NCBI GenBank assembly: GCA_907165065.1
Contig: OU015524.1
Span: 38,631,295-38,695,294, forward strand
From: Caprimulgus europaeus
Lineage: Eukaryota > Chordata > Aves > Caprimulgiformes > Caprimulgidae
DNA length: 64,000 nt
Direction: 5' to 3'
Below, piece after piece: positions 36,801 to 48,136 of the stretch. Positions within the stretch are counted from its first letter, which is position 1. Each line of letters begins with the position of its first letter. A program made the translations under genes and the position numbers. The notes under the pieces are model-generated. The model ran no database searches and had not been told where the DNA came from. It saw only the letters and a list, made by a program, of their open reading frames with translations.

Positions 36801-38744
36801 TTGCTGCTGTGATTCTCTATGGGAATGCAGCATGTTTGGCTATCTGTCCTGAAAAATTCAGTGTAGCTCTGTTCTTCTGCCATGGCTTGCTCCAGCATAG
36901 CTGAACTTTTAAACATTTTGAAACATAGCAGTTGTGACACTGATGTGTTTCTGCCCTGCAGTCCTCCAGTGTTTCAAGGAAAAAGTTTTCCTCACTTGGC
37001 CTGCTGTGCTGGAGTTCAGTGGTACCATGACACTGCCTTACTTCCACAAAGAGAGTTGTGGGATAAGGTCTTAAAATTGCTTCTTGAGGTCTGGAGAGCA
37101 ACTGAAGTAAAATATAGTGGATTATTAAGTCATCAGGATTACTTTTCTATGTATACTGGATTTCTGTAACCTGAAAGAGAATCTGTTATTAGCATGTCAG
37201 CTATGATTAGCTCCTCTGTCTTATTTTGCTGTAGTAGCTTGGCTGATTTTGGCCAGATTTGTTAGGAAGACAAAGCTTATTTTAATCTCTCCGTGTTGCT
37301 GCCTTCTTCTCCAGGAGTATCCAAACCCATTAGTGAGTTCTGAATGTCTTTGGTAGGAAGATGGAGATCTCACAGTTGTTACATTTGCATGAGCTTTCTC
37401 AATAGTGATAGCTTGGTTGAGGAGTGCCCAACGGAGGAAAAGGCAGTGGTATGGACTGCCTGTAACACCAGAGATGCCAGAAAATCTATGTGAGTGAGGG
37501 CCTCAGAACCAGGCTTTGTACCTTGGGCTTTCCAGCCTCTGAGAAGTGGGACAAACCTTGTGGATGTGTCTTCTCCTTGTTCAGTCCAACCAGTCTGCGT
37601 ATGAGGAATAACTTCATTCACATGAGTCTTTCTCGTGAAATAAAGGTCTGCTGCAGTAAACAGGATGATTTACCTGCAGCAGTTCTTTATTTTGTGAAGT
37701 GATGAATCTTTATTGATGATATGATGGTCTTTATTTCATGATGTGAAACCACAAGTGGTTTAACTGGTGGTCTTGTCCTTTGCTGTTCTGAAATGGAAGT
37801 AAACTGTAGTGGGTCTAGGCACGACAGATCGTATGGTGTCCATTCCCTGCCTCATCCATCCCCGCTTGTCCCTTGCTCAGGGAGGCTGCATGACTTTGGT
37901 GATCCCCGTGAAAACAACAAATGTGGGCATGTTCTACAACTTGATTTCCTGTCCTTTCGTTGCCACTGAAGTCCAACAAAGTTTTGGTATCTAAAAGTAC
38001 ATGCCCTAAAGCAGAAAACAGCACCAAATCTGATTACTACTTGTTGAAATTTATTTATTTTTCTTCAGTAATTATTTTGTCTTAATGACTTGGTAAACAG
38101 CCTGCTGTTCACATTTGGGGGAAAAAAAGAAGAAAGAATCCTCAAGATGACAATATCAGATAGTTTGTTGGTGGGGGGAAAAGCTTTAATGCTTGTTAAT
38201 TGGATGCTTTGGAGTCTTCTGTTATTAGCATAACTGGTTAAAGACAAGTCTTTTCCTTTAAGCATTGCAAGAAAAATATCATATGCTTTTACTTCCTTTT
38301 CTTAAAAATTAAAACCAAAGTAAATCAACCAAACAAAACCTCCCTCACTTTTACTAATGAGGCAGTGCCACATCAAAAAAAGGTAGATAATCAGACAGTG
38401 TTGGAGGTAATGTTAAAATCTGAAAATAACAATCCAAAAAAATGTGTGCCTCTACTTACCCTAGAGTATAGCTGACAGAGAGTGTATGAACAGTGAGGCA
38501 AAATGTTAATAAAATGTCAGTAGTTTATATCTCATGTTGCAGGTGAATATGCTGTGTGTGCGCACCTGAGGCGCAGCGAGCTGTGCAGTTTTGCACAGGG
38601 ACGTTATCTTGGGGTCTGGGAGCCGGGCAGCGAGGTGTTACAGCCCCATGTCTGAGTAGGGAGGTCATGCCCTGGAGGTGACCAGCTCAGACTCAGCTCC
38701 GCACTCATGTCCAGAGCAAGGCTGGCACTGCTCACGTAGAAATC

Positions 38745-39182
38745 TCTATTTGTTTTAGTGTTCATGACTGAAGGAAAAGGTGGAGGGAGCAAGTTTGCAG
38801 GTACAGAACTGGGAGGAGCAACTGATGGTTGTGCTTCCATTCAGAGGCACCTTGACAGGCTGGAAACATGGGCCAACGAGAATTGCACAAAGTTCAACAA
38901 AGGCAAATGCACAGTCTGGTCCATGGGAGTGAACAACCTCAAGCACCAATATATGCTGGGGACTGATTGGCAGGAAAGCAATCCTGCAGAAGTGGACCTT
39001 GGGATTTTGGTGGACAACGAACTGACCAGTAACCGCCAATTGCACCATCATGGCAAAGGTGGCCAACAGCATCCTGGGCTTCATTAGGAAGAGTGTTGCT
39101 GACAGGTTGTGGAAGGTGATCCTTCCTCCCTATTTAGCACTGGTGAGGCCACGTGTGCAGGATATGGACTTACTGGAGCATA
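38745..39182 (+). mobile_element. CR1 LINE internal fragment (copy G)
   Basis: A plus-strand CR1 fragment covering the end of the reverse-transcriptase domain and the segment after it. Its frame contains KFAGTELGG where [10 protein letters not shown] is expected, then RHLDRLETWANEN, TKFNKGKCTVWSMG, YMLGTDWQESN and EVDLGILVDNELT. After a frameshift near 39060 it continues as kkan.ilg, RKSVADR and LALVRP. Similarity stops near 39182, so the 3' UTR and terminus that CR1 insertions normally retain are missing. It is therefore a broken remnant and not a simple 5'-truncated insertion. Confidence 0.88.
38758..39087 (+). pseudogene. CR1 ORF2 remnant (copy G)
   Basis: This 109-codon open stretch is the readable part of copy G's ORF2. 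The catalytic FADD motif is destroyed (FAGTE replaces FADDT, with a lost codon). The open stretch ends where a frameshift separates it from the next block. It is inactive. Confidence 0.85.
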
Positions 39183-42100
39183 CCTGTAGATTCCTCAAGT
39201 GAGTCTTTGGGAAGTTCAGTCTGAGATCTGGATCAAGTCAAATCTTCCTTCAAATGCAGATAATAGGCTTAATTCTTAAAGAGCTATATAAGTAGATATT
39301 TCAGAGAAATTAGTAGTTCTGTACACATAAGCTTGTTTGTCTTTTTTTCCAAGATGATTTGTGATCTTTTGATACTGTATTGGTTTGGGCTGGGCTGGGG
39401 TTAAGCCACAACAGATACATGCTCTACTTGCCCAAGTAAGTTTAGTTTAGTATTTGTTGTTGTTGTTTTTATTTGGATTTTTTTTTTCTTCTGATGAATA
39501 GCTAACTACCAGCAGAACAACATTCTGTATTATAAGCTTATATCAACCTGAATTTTTGTCCTCTTTTGACTTTTAGTCATCATCTTAATGTTATCTTCTG
39601 CAGTTTTTATAATGAAAACACAGTAGCTCCTGTTCAGGCTTAAAAAACATCCTCCCAGTGAAAGATTGGTGCAGAATGCTCTTTCTACAGATTTACATCA
39701 CTGTGCATACTTCTAAACAAATATTTACCTTACAATGAAGTTCATTTTGAGAGCTGCTAAACACATTTTGTTTTGCAGGCTTTATGCGGTAATTCATTCA
39801 GTAATGGAGAGAAATATAATTTCTAATTGCTAAAATGCATACCAGCATATACAAACCAATAACCAGCACAGTGTGATTTGAAGAAATGACTTCCCCCTAT
39901 ACAGTGCATGTTCTTTAAAGAGAGCAACCACTGCTTTCTAGCTCATTGTAATTCACACTGCATCCAGCACTACTGGAAAACTAATGAAAATGCTGGGAGT
40001 ACAAGGCTTTATTTTACTGTTGAGAATTCTCAGTGGTTACAATATTATGTTGTGCCTAATTCTCCTGGTATCACATTTTTTAAACAGTGATTTTTATTTT
40101 CAGCCCAGTGATCCATTGCACGCATTAACCCCCTAACTGCTGAATGTACCATGTATCAGAAAGGAGCTTTCAAAGCAAAATGATTTTACTAGATTAATTG
40201 TAAATAGGAAAAATCTTCTCAATCAGGTAGAAATCTTATATGCATAGGCTCACTGGCATAGAAATCTGGGAAGCAGGGGCTTTTAAGTCTCCCTCCAAGG
40301 AGATCAAAGTGCAGGGATAGGAGGAGGAGGTGCTGGTTTTATTTTTTCATCCAAAGCTGAGTGGTGTGAAGCGATGCAACTGTTGCCATAGTAAAGTTAC
40401 AGTGAATTGACTAAAAGCCAGTCAACCCCACTGTGCAAGCCCCCTAAACAAACCAACCAGAAGAATAAACACTTCTCAATTGATTTTGTTTTTCCTCCTA
40501 TAGTAGGGTATTATAAAAACTGATTTTAGAACTCTCTTTTAAAAAATATAACTACCAGCAGTGAAAAGTCAGTGAATATTTTTGGGATTTGGAGTGTATT
40601 GTGTTTTAGTTATAATTCATGGTTTTTTTTAAAAATTGTCATTCGTGAAGCACCTTCAGCTGTCAACTGTTTGATAATGTCATCTTCTCAGGTAAGTGGA
40701 GGAGCAGTATTAAAATGCAGAGGATATTATCACTAGAATATTATAAGTGGTATCTTTACACATCTGTTTAAGTTTTGGAGGAATTTGCTTTCGTCCTTGC
40801 CTTGTTATTCCAGAGTAATTTGTAATGCATCTGAAGAATTGCCTTATCTCCCTCTCTACTGCACCCAACATAGACGTACTTGCAGGGACTGAGAGACCAG
40901 GAAACATCACATGTCCTGGTCTCTGCTGCTCAGTGTCTAATTTTAGGGAGACATCTAGGAGGGTGTGGCAATGAAATAAAAGAAAAAATAACTTTTGGTT
41001 GTGTTACTGGTAGTATTTGCCTGATTCAGGAGTACCATTAAAGTTTTAGAGTGGAGTCAGTATCTGAAGCATTGCTGCACTGTTAAAAAAAAACATTAAA
41101 AAAATCCAACAAACCTGAATTCTTGTGGCCAGAACAGCCAGACACAAAGTGCAGAGGCCTATCCATGTTAAGATCTCTTTCAAACATTGCCCTCCTGCTG
41201 CACAGGAGGTGCGGGGTGACAGCTTTATTACAGAGCCCTTCTTTTACTTCAGAGGTTCTTAATTTTCTCTTGTTGCAGCACTTGAAAACTTTGAGTAACA
41301 TGTTAGGGGCTGGATGCTGTGGTGTGAGCCTGTGTTTGCTGCCACTTGAAATGGTCGTGAGTGTCCCACCTGGCCTCCGGTTGCTGGTTTCTGTCAGGTC
41401 CTGTGTCTGTGTCATGCCTGCTAGCCTCCAAGGGTGTTTTAGATTCACAGAGCATCTCATGTGGCTTGCAATTTAGTTAACTGATCTTGCTTCAGGCAAC
41501 TAATACCCTCACTAATGAGATTTTATCTTTCAACTTTTCCAGAGAAGCAGGTGTACTTCAAGGGGCTTTATTTTATTTGAAGGAGCTTCGTGTGTTTATT
41601 TTGTACTGTAGCTTTAGAGGGGAAGGCAAAGCGGGTGTTTCTTGCCCACCGAAGGCAGAGATGCTGATGTTGCTCATAAATTTATCAAGGAATCATCTCC
41701 TCATAGCTGTATTGCACAGACAGGCTTCTCTGTTAGTGCTGAAAGCTTGGCCATGTCGGCAAGGTTGACTATGGCCTTCATTTTGGAGAGAAGGTGATAC
41801 CTTCCAAGCCTAGAACCTGTGCTCCTGATTGTCCAAAATGTCTAGGTTTAAAATAAGTGACTAATTAACTTTTATAAAATGAGCACAGAAAACCCCTTCC
41901 TAACTTATTTGGTGTCTGAGAAATCACGGGTAGTCTCTGTTTTGGTAGTAAAGCTGTGAAGGTATTAAAACATGCTTGGTTTTGTGACAGAATTAAGTAT
42001 CTTAAATCAGCAGCAAGAAGCCAAAATCGCTGCCTGCAGCTGGTCCCAAGACCTTGAATTTGATTTGATGCTTTAAAGGGAGCAGGCTTTAAGAACACAT

Positions 42101-44993
42101 TTATTATGTTAGAAGCTTAGAATCTACCTAAAAGATGAGAAACAAGAAAAGAAAGAAATAAAGGCGTTAATCAAAGTGGGCCTGGGAGAAGGGGATCAGC
42201 TGAAGACACTTACGGCCCTTGGGGAGCGCAGTGAGATTCAGCACTGGCCAGTGTGTTACATGCTGATAGCAAAGTTCTGGAAAGCAAACTGTTGCTCCTT
42301 GAGTTAGATATGAAAGTGCAGATTTGAAAATTAACGAGCAGGCAAAGCACCTCACTGTCATTGGCAAACTGGGAAACAAAATCTTGGGGATTCAGAGAGA
42401 CACCAAGGCACACCAGAGAGATCCTTGGCAGTCAAGGAGCCTGTGTCTGAGGGGAGAGGAAAGAGGGAACCAAGGTGAGCCCAAAGAGATGGATGGCGTG
42501 GCCACAGTGATGAGGCTACGACCCTCTACAGCACCATGTGGGAATGGGTAGGAGTAAGGAACAGCTGCATTTGTCAAAGGCAAAGAGGAAGGCTTGTTCT
42601 TACAGCCTGAGTTTATACCTAACAAAGAAGTTTCTTGTTGCTGAGGTCTGCACATGCAGATAAAGTTTCTGCTGTGAAAGTATTTGAATATGCTTTAAAA
42701 AATGATCAGCCTGAATGTGTTTCCATTTCAGTTCTATTTATTTGAAGAAAATGTCTGGTAAATAACTTTTCCTTTCTTAATTTTTCCCTTCATCTTTGTT
42801 AGAGAAATCAAAGCTGTGGTTATTCAGATGTCCCCATTCTCTAGGAGCTGGCATTCTTCTGCATTCTCTAAAAGCATGTCAGCATGCTGCAGTGTTCATC
42901 TGTTTTTGACAAGGAGTGTTGATTCTCCATGTGTCCTCCCCCTTAATATAAAAACAAGGCTTTGGTAGTCAGGACTATCCATAAGATCTTGTCCAGATAA
43001 AGTGCTCATTATCTGCAGTATACATTGAATAAAACTTGAAGACTTTTGTAATGGTTAAATGTGAGCAATAAAATACACTGTTAGTTTTCCAGGTACTCCA
43101 GATGACTGCCTGTAATTATTTTTTTTTTTCTTTTGTACAGCATAGCAAACTCATGAGTGTGTACATTTCATGTTTTGTCTTTACTAATGTATTTTTCAAT
43201 TTTATTTTTTTTTTCCTCTACCACTTGTTTTCCGGTTAGGGAAGGCTTGTGTTTAGTGAGCAGGTGTGATTCTTCTAAAGTAAGTGGATTTTTCAACATA
43301 TTGTATTTTTGTACCTTTTTAAAAAATTGTATGCTCCAGCATTACAGCAGATCTTTCTTCTGCAAAACACAGAACAGATCTCAACATCAGTGGTAAAAAA
43401 TGGTATGGAGCTATCCCATTCCTTCACCCTGCTGCCTTGTAATCCACTAAGCAGCTTTCTTATTTACAGCATTGGCCTGATATGTTGATACTAGTGAGTT
43501 AGATATTACAAAAACAGTTGTTGAAGAGACATCTGTTAGCTAAATTGCACTGACATCACTATTGATTAGCAAGTGCTTATCATGATGTCTATTGATGACT
43601 TTTGTGGACTGGCATTTTTAAGGGATTATTTTATTTTATGGCATCCTTTGACTATAACTAGTAAGATAAAGCCTCCTATATTTAAATTAAGCTCATCCAT
43701 TATTTTTTATGGTCTTTTCTATTATAGTCATTATCTTACATCATGTAGGTGTAATACAAACAATATTTATAGGAGGCAGTTCAGTCTCTCCTAGTAAAAG
43801 GAAGTCTTTCCAGCTCCTACCCCATGAGAAAGATGGTTGTTCTTTTAAGGAGATAAAAAGGGGAAAAAGACATGCCCCCAAACAAACCATAGGTGTTACA
43901 GAAACAATATGATACCTAGTACTTCTTTAAGGTGTAGTCTGCACCCTTAATTTCCATAACACAAGTGTAACTGGAGGAGCACCATTAACATCCATGCTAT
44001 GGTGGGCCAGTACTGGATCAAAAGATTACACAAATGTTCAGCCTTCATGTGAGTAAGCAATGATGGTGGTTATGTGGAATATGTGTATTATTGAAGGGCT
44101 CTGTTTATTTTATCTTCATGGTTCAGATTATATTTGAAAGATCATGGAGTGTCTCTGTATAAAGAGCCCATTCTTCCCATCCCCTACCTTCAAGAATTTT
44201 CTTGCCTCTTCTTTCCTAGTACCTCACTAATCTTTTACCAAGAGGGGTTGCATGGTATTGTGTTCTTCATAGTTAAACCTTACTGGATTCAGTCCTCATA
44301 TTCTGGTCTTGTGTTTGGAGAAAAAGCCAAATATTAAAAAAAGTTAGATGTCTCTTTCCTATGGTTATTGATGAAAGCTGTATTTTGGGCGATAAAAAGC
44401 AGAGGAGATGGAAAGCGTTCCATCATTGGAAGAGAGCAGCAAGAACAAGTTGTGAGTTGCCCCCATCTGTATGTAGCTGTTGCAGAGAAAACAGACCTTG
44501 CTAAACCCTGTGCATAGGTCAGAGGTTTCTCCCAGCCTGAGAATTGTAATGAGAATCCATTTTCCCCTCTAGAGATAGCCAAAGCAGGAGTGAGATGACT
44601 GGCTATTAAACAAACACAGCTTTAAATGTAGACAGGCATTTAAAGCCTTCTGCTATATAAATTAGAGTTGCTTCTTACAGGATCACATTTTCACTGAATA
44701 TTTTTCTTATAAAAAATGCAAGGAGCTGAAAAGCCACACCTCTAGACAGTATTTAGAAACACATTTTTCTGCTCTTAGAAAGGAAAAGTAATGCTGTTTA
44801 TTTCACACATGTACTCTAGCTTTGCAGTGTCTTTCTGTATTTACTGTTAGTTTCATTGCAGGAAAGAGAAAATCAAGGTTTGGGTTTCTTTGTGGGGTGT
44901 TTTTTTTTTTTTTTTTTGTTCAGTGATCTGGAGAACAAGTATGCATTGGTGGGAACTTCAGACAGTAATGGCAAAAGATTAAATATCTCAGCA
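39183..44993. other. Unique noncoding sequence
   Basis: No gene was found. Both-strand open frames at 41083-41476 (125 and 117 codons) overlap each other and have no recognised domain. Low-complexity T-rich stretches occur at 39480-39490, 43120-43132, 43204-43214 and 44900-44917 (T18). The phrase ggctggggttaagccacaaca near 39396 resembles an LTR end but is too short to call. Confidence 0.55.
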
Positions 44994-45083
44994 TGGTGGT
45001 TTCACTCCTTGGGGCTTGCTGCCAAACACAGTCGCTCTCTCACTATCCTGCTTCCCCCTACAGAGTAGGGGAGAGAATTGGAA

Positions 45084-45101
45084 GGGTAAGGGTAAGGGTA
45101 A
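45084..45101 (+). repeat. (GGGTAA)3 within the LTR
   Basis: Three perfect copies of gggtaa lie in the downstream part of the LTR (sense strand ttaccc). The related LTRs have a single ttacc-type segment here, so this is probably a small local expansion. The unit resembles but is not the vertebrate telomere repeat, which is GGGTTA on this reading. Confidence 0.85.
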
Positions 45102-45172
45102 GGAGCCTCATGGGTTGAGATAAAAGCAACTTACTTATTGAAATAAAAGAATAATAACACTAATAACAGAAT

Positions 45173-45180
45173 ATGCAAAT
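45173..45180 (-). promoter_or_regulatory. Octamer-like motif in the LTR
   Basis: The plus strand has atgcaaat, the classical octamer bound by POU/OCT factors. It lies in the LTR, in sense downstream of the TATA-like element. The motif is exact, but binding is not shown by sequence alone. Confidence 0.35.
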
Positions 45181-45340
45181 GAGTGATGCATACTGCAGTT
45201 GCTCACCACCCGCCAACTGATGCGCAACCTGTCCCCAGCTAACGATCCCGGAGCAGGGACAGTCTCAAAACCGCAGTTCCAAAAGAGCGAGCTCGAGTGA
45301 TCCCCCAGAGAATACCCCCACTTTCCACTCAGCCCTGGTT

Positions 45341-45348
45341 AATATAGT
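45341..45348 (-). promoter_or_regulatory. TATA-like element of the LTR
   Basis: In LTR sense this reads ctatatta, at the position where related LTRs carry a TATA box between the upstream catatcacg block and the gc-richer R region. It would mark the retroviral U3/R promoter, now probably decayed. Confidence 0.35.
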
Positions 45349-46218
45349 GAACATGACGTGATATGATATGGAATATCTCATTGGCACATCCAAGTGCCAA
45401 TTTTGGGGTTTGCTATTCACTATGCTTCCCCCCTCCCAGTCCTTTGCACCTGCGAACTACCCAAACACAATAACCTTGGGCATCCAGCAGCAACTAATAA
45501 CATTGGTACATTATGGACATTCTTCTCATAACAAATCCACACTGAAACTAAAACACAGCTATTCTAGCTACTTAGAAGAAAATTAACTCTATCCTAGCGA
45601 AACTAGGACAGTGTGTCACTGATCTGTCTGCTCTGATGTGAAACTTAACTAGTGGCAATGCAGTTCCTGATCACTGAATGAAGGACTTAAATTAGAAAAA
45701 ACAACTTTTGCCAGGAAAAAGGGAAGATGAAAATTGTTTTTATCTCCTTTATAAAATGCTGCTGTGTCATTAATTCAAAACTTCTATGTGATAGATGAGC
45801 CTGCATATGTTATATAGGAAAAACTTGCCAGAGCTTACCAGAAACTCTCCATATGGAGAAATGCTAGAATAGTAATTTTCTCAGACCAAAGAACTTAGAA
45901 GTATATGCTATCTGTGTCTTAATACCATTGCCAATCAGCATAGGTCCCCATTCTGCAATTTTATCTTTGGTTTTACAGACACTGGGATTTGGCAGCAATT
46001 TTTTTTTTTTCCCATTCAGATCTTGGCACTGGAGCTAAAGTCTTCTTGCTATCCAGGGAGGTGAAATAGGGGATGGCAAAATCTTGGCAGGGCAGAGATT
46101 TTTTTCCTCTTGTCATTCAGGTTTCATTGTCCCATGATTCTTTTGGAAATTTCAGGATGCTTGGCAATGTAATACTGACATTTATCTGAATGAAATGACT
46201 TTAAAAAAAAATATTGTT

Positions 46219-46299
46219 ATTTTGCTTTTTCTTCTATTTTCTTCTTTGTTTTTTTTTTTTTTTTTTCCCCTTCTGTTTTTTTTTTTTTTTTTTTTCTTC
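46219..46299 (+). repeat. Long polypyrimidine/poly(T) tract
   Basis: About 80 bases almost entirely of T with some C, including T18 (46249-46266) and T20 (46276-46295) separated by cccc-ttctg. The minus strand is A/G-rich and translates as a spurious lysine-rich peptide. Long polypurine-polypyrimidine tracts can form triplex (H-DNA) structures. Confidence 0.9.
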
Positions 46300-48003
46300 A
46301 ATGCTAGTAAGTGTAACAACTCCTGGAATAGACTTTCGGGAGGTGAGTGAAATGAAGTCTTAGAAGATTTCTGAGGTTTGAAAAGCACTGAAATGTCCAG
46401 TAGACCAGAGAGGCTTACAAAAAATTAGCTATAAAATATGATAACTGTTTATTCTAAATCTTATTCTTATTCTTACCTCTCCAGCATTCTCCAAGAGGAC
46501 TTTCATGGTTGAGTGACATTAGTCATTTAGAGTATGTGGTAAAATATTTTTGCTACTGTGTTGGAGAAACCTGGCAAGTGAGGACTGAAGTTACTTCCAC
46601 ACTTGCCATGTGTGTCTATACATAGATGCAAAGGATAATTCTCTTATGTAGGCACTTGTTTTGAGAAAAAGAGAGAGAACAGTTCCTGTGGGGCTGGTGC
46701 TTCGGTTTTCTGTAGGGGTGGACAGGCATCTGTGAGATGGGATAAGCTGCTGGTGGAGCCATGGAGTGCTCTGCGCCAGTGAATGAGAGAAGCCAAAGCA
46801 ACATAACGAGAGGAGAGGGAGAAGGCACTGTGCATTGATTTCATGTTTGCAGAACTGAAATATTTCCCAAACCCACTGCAGATTGGAAATAAAATAAAAT
46901 GTAAGATTTTACTTGAGAAAAATTAACTTTTGCTTCAAAATCATATTAATTTTGGCATTTATTTAATTTTTATATTATTTAGTGTCATGAAAGTAGTAGC
47001 TGTTCATTATGTGCTTGATGCTGTCATACAGTCTAAATATTAAATTGAAATTCTCAGGTAATTATGGTATCTTGTCACTCTGGGCTATCAGTGGAAGTCT
47101 GCTATCAGTTATGGTATGAATGAATATTGGGAACATTCATGAGTGAGAAAAGTAAAATACTTTTTACAACAGATGTTGCTGTGAAATAAAATATTTTAGC
47201 TTAAGAAAAAATGCTTTGCATGTTATTTTAAATTAGTCAAGAATATTTAGTGCAAGCACAGTGCCCTTAAAGACATACTGGAATAGAAAATTTTTTTAGT
47301 GGAAATATTTTGGTCAACTCTAATAGCAGTTTTCTTTTGCAGGGAAGCTGTCATGGCAATTCATATACATATATATTTATATATAGTGAGTGTATCTGAC
47401 AGACTGGTGGAAGTCAAGAAGAATAGGATAGGTTAACATAAGAAAAGCAATGCTAATGAATAATTACATGCATTATGCCATTAATGATAATTTCTCCCTT
47501 ACAGCATAGGAAAAAAGGGGAAGGTCACCAAAAAGAAAAGAGAACAAACAAACGAACAACAACAAAATAGTGAGCCCTCCTCTCTCCCTCCTCTTCAGGC
47601 ATCCTATGTCTGAAATCCTTTCTCTTGCTAGGAAACTAATTATATGGAGGTTGCTAACCCAGTTCTCTTTCAAATACTGAAATCATGGAGAATCTTCCTC
47701 AGTCCAGGTAGCAATTAGCTGTCATCTAGTTGTAAGGCTGGTACTATGCTGTTAGCAATCTGCTCAGGGAGCCCTTCTGCATTGATTTGAATGGGAGCAG
47801 GCTGCCAGTGGAAGAGTTCCCATTAATTCCTGATGATATTTTTGTAGTTCTTTGTCACATAAGTGATTTCCCCTTGTAGTACACTGCTTTTTCTCCTGCC
47901 ACCTAACTCTGCCGTGTCTACTGTTAATTTTCCTCTCTGTTGTGTAAATTCATTCACAGAGCTTGTGGTTCTGCAAGATGTATAGTATTCTCTGCCTTTA
48001 CAG

Positions 48004-48136
48004 GCTGACTGACACCACCATTAATATCTCCGCTCAAGTCTGGGAGCTGTGTTTGGGTGAAGTAGCCATGAGCAAGAGGAACAGTCTGTACTTCCTCTAT
48101 GAAGTGTTGAATGTGGTTTTGGTACTTCATGTGATG
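48004..48136 (+). other. Exon-like segment of unknown identity (weak)
   Basis: A plausible 3' splice site (attctctgcctttacag, ending at 48003) precedes 133 bases. These contain 44 open codons (LTDTTINISAQVWELC..., then MSKRNSLYFLYEVLNVV) and end at gatg|gtaaat, a fair 5' splice site. A second good acceptor, cctctctgttgtgtaaattc-attcacag, lies about 45 bases upstream. I do not recognise the peptide. It could be a coding exon, a noncoding RNA exon, a pseudoexon or chance. Confidence 0.17.

Larger units (their letters stand above)
28876..38744. other. Unique noncoding sequence with homopolymer tracts
   Basis: About 10 kb without a recognisable gene or transposable element. It contains an A17 run at 29345-29361 and a cluster of long T tracts at 33073-33839. 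Several 60-110 codon frames (for example 31210-31506, 32530-32868, 36817-37169) occur in overlapping pairs on both strands, without domains. Slightly GC-richer patches lie at 32690-32900 and 38560-38720. Confidence 0.55.
44994..45610 (-). mobile_element. Solo LTR of an avian endogenous retrovirus
   Basis: On the minus strand the LTR begins tgtcctagtttcgctagg (from 45610) and runs through gatagagttaattttcttc, the tattccatatcatatcacg block and gggatcgttagctggg. It then passes ggtggtgagcaactgcag, ttttatctcaacccatgagg and ccaattctctcccc to gtgaaaccaccatg. This order matches an LTR that is abundant across bird genomes, probably ERVL-like (class III); the family name is not assigned. It is about 617 bp long. 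No gag, pol, env or second LTR is found on either side, so it is a solo LTR left by recombination between LTRs. The exact 3' edge and the target-site duplication could not be fixed. Confidence 0.85.

Noticed and set aside
39380..39415. ggctggggttaagccacaaca as the end of a second ERV LTR
   Set aside because: Only about 20-30 bases resemble the LTR terminus and no upstream LTR sequence is visible.
41083..41476. Overlapping 125- and 117-codon frames on opposite strands
   Set aside because: Mutually overlapping antisense frames without domains. I see no evidence that either is a gene or a pseudogene.
45084..45101. Interstitial telomere repeat
   Set aside because: The unit is GGGTAA, not GGGTTA, and it lies inside an LTR at a position where related LTRs have a ttacc segment.
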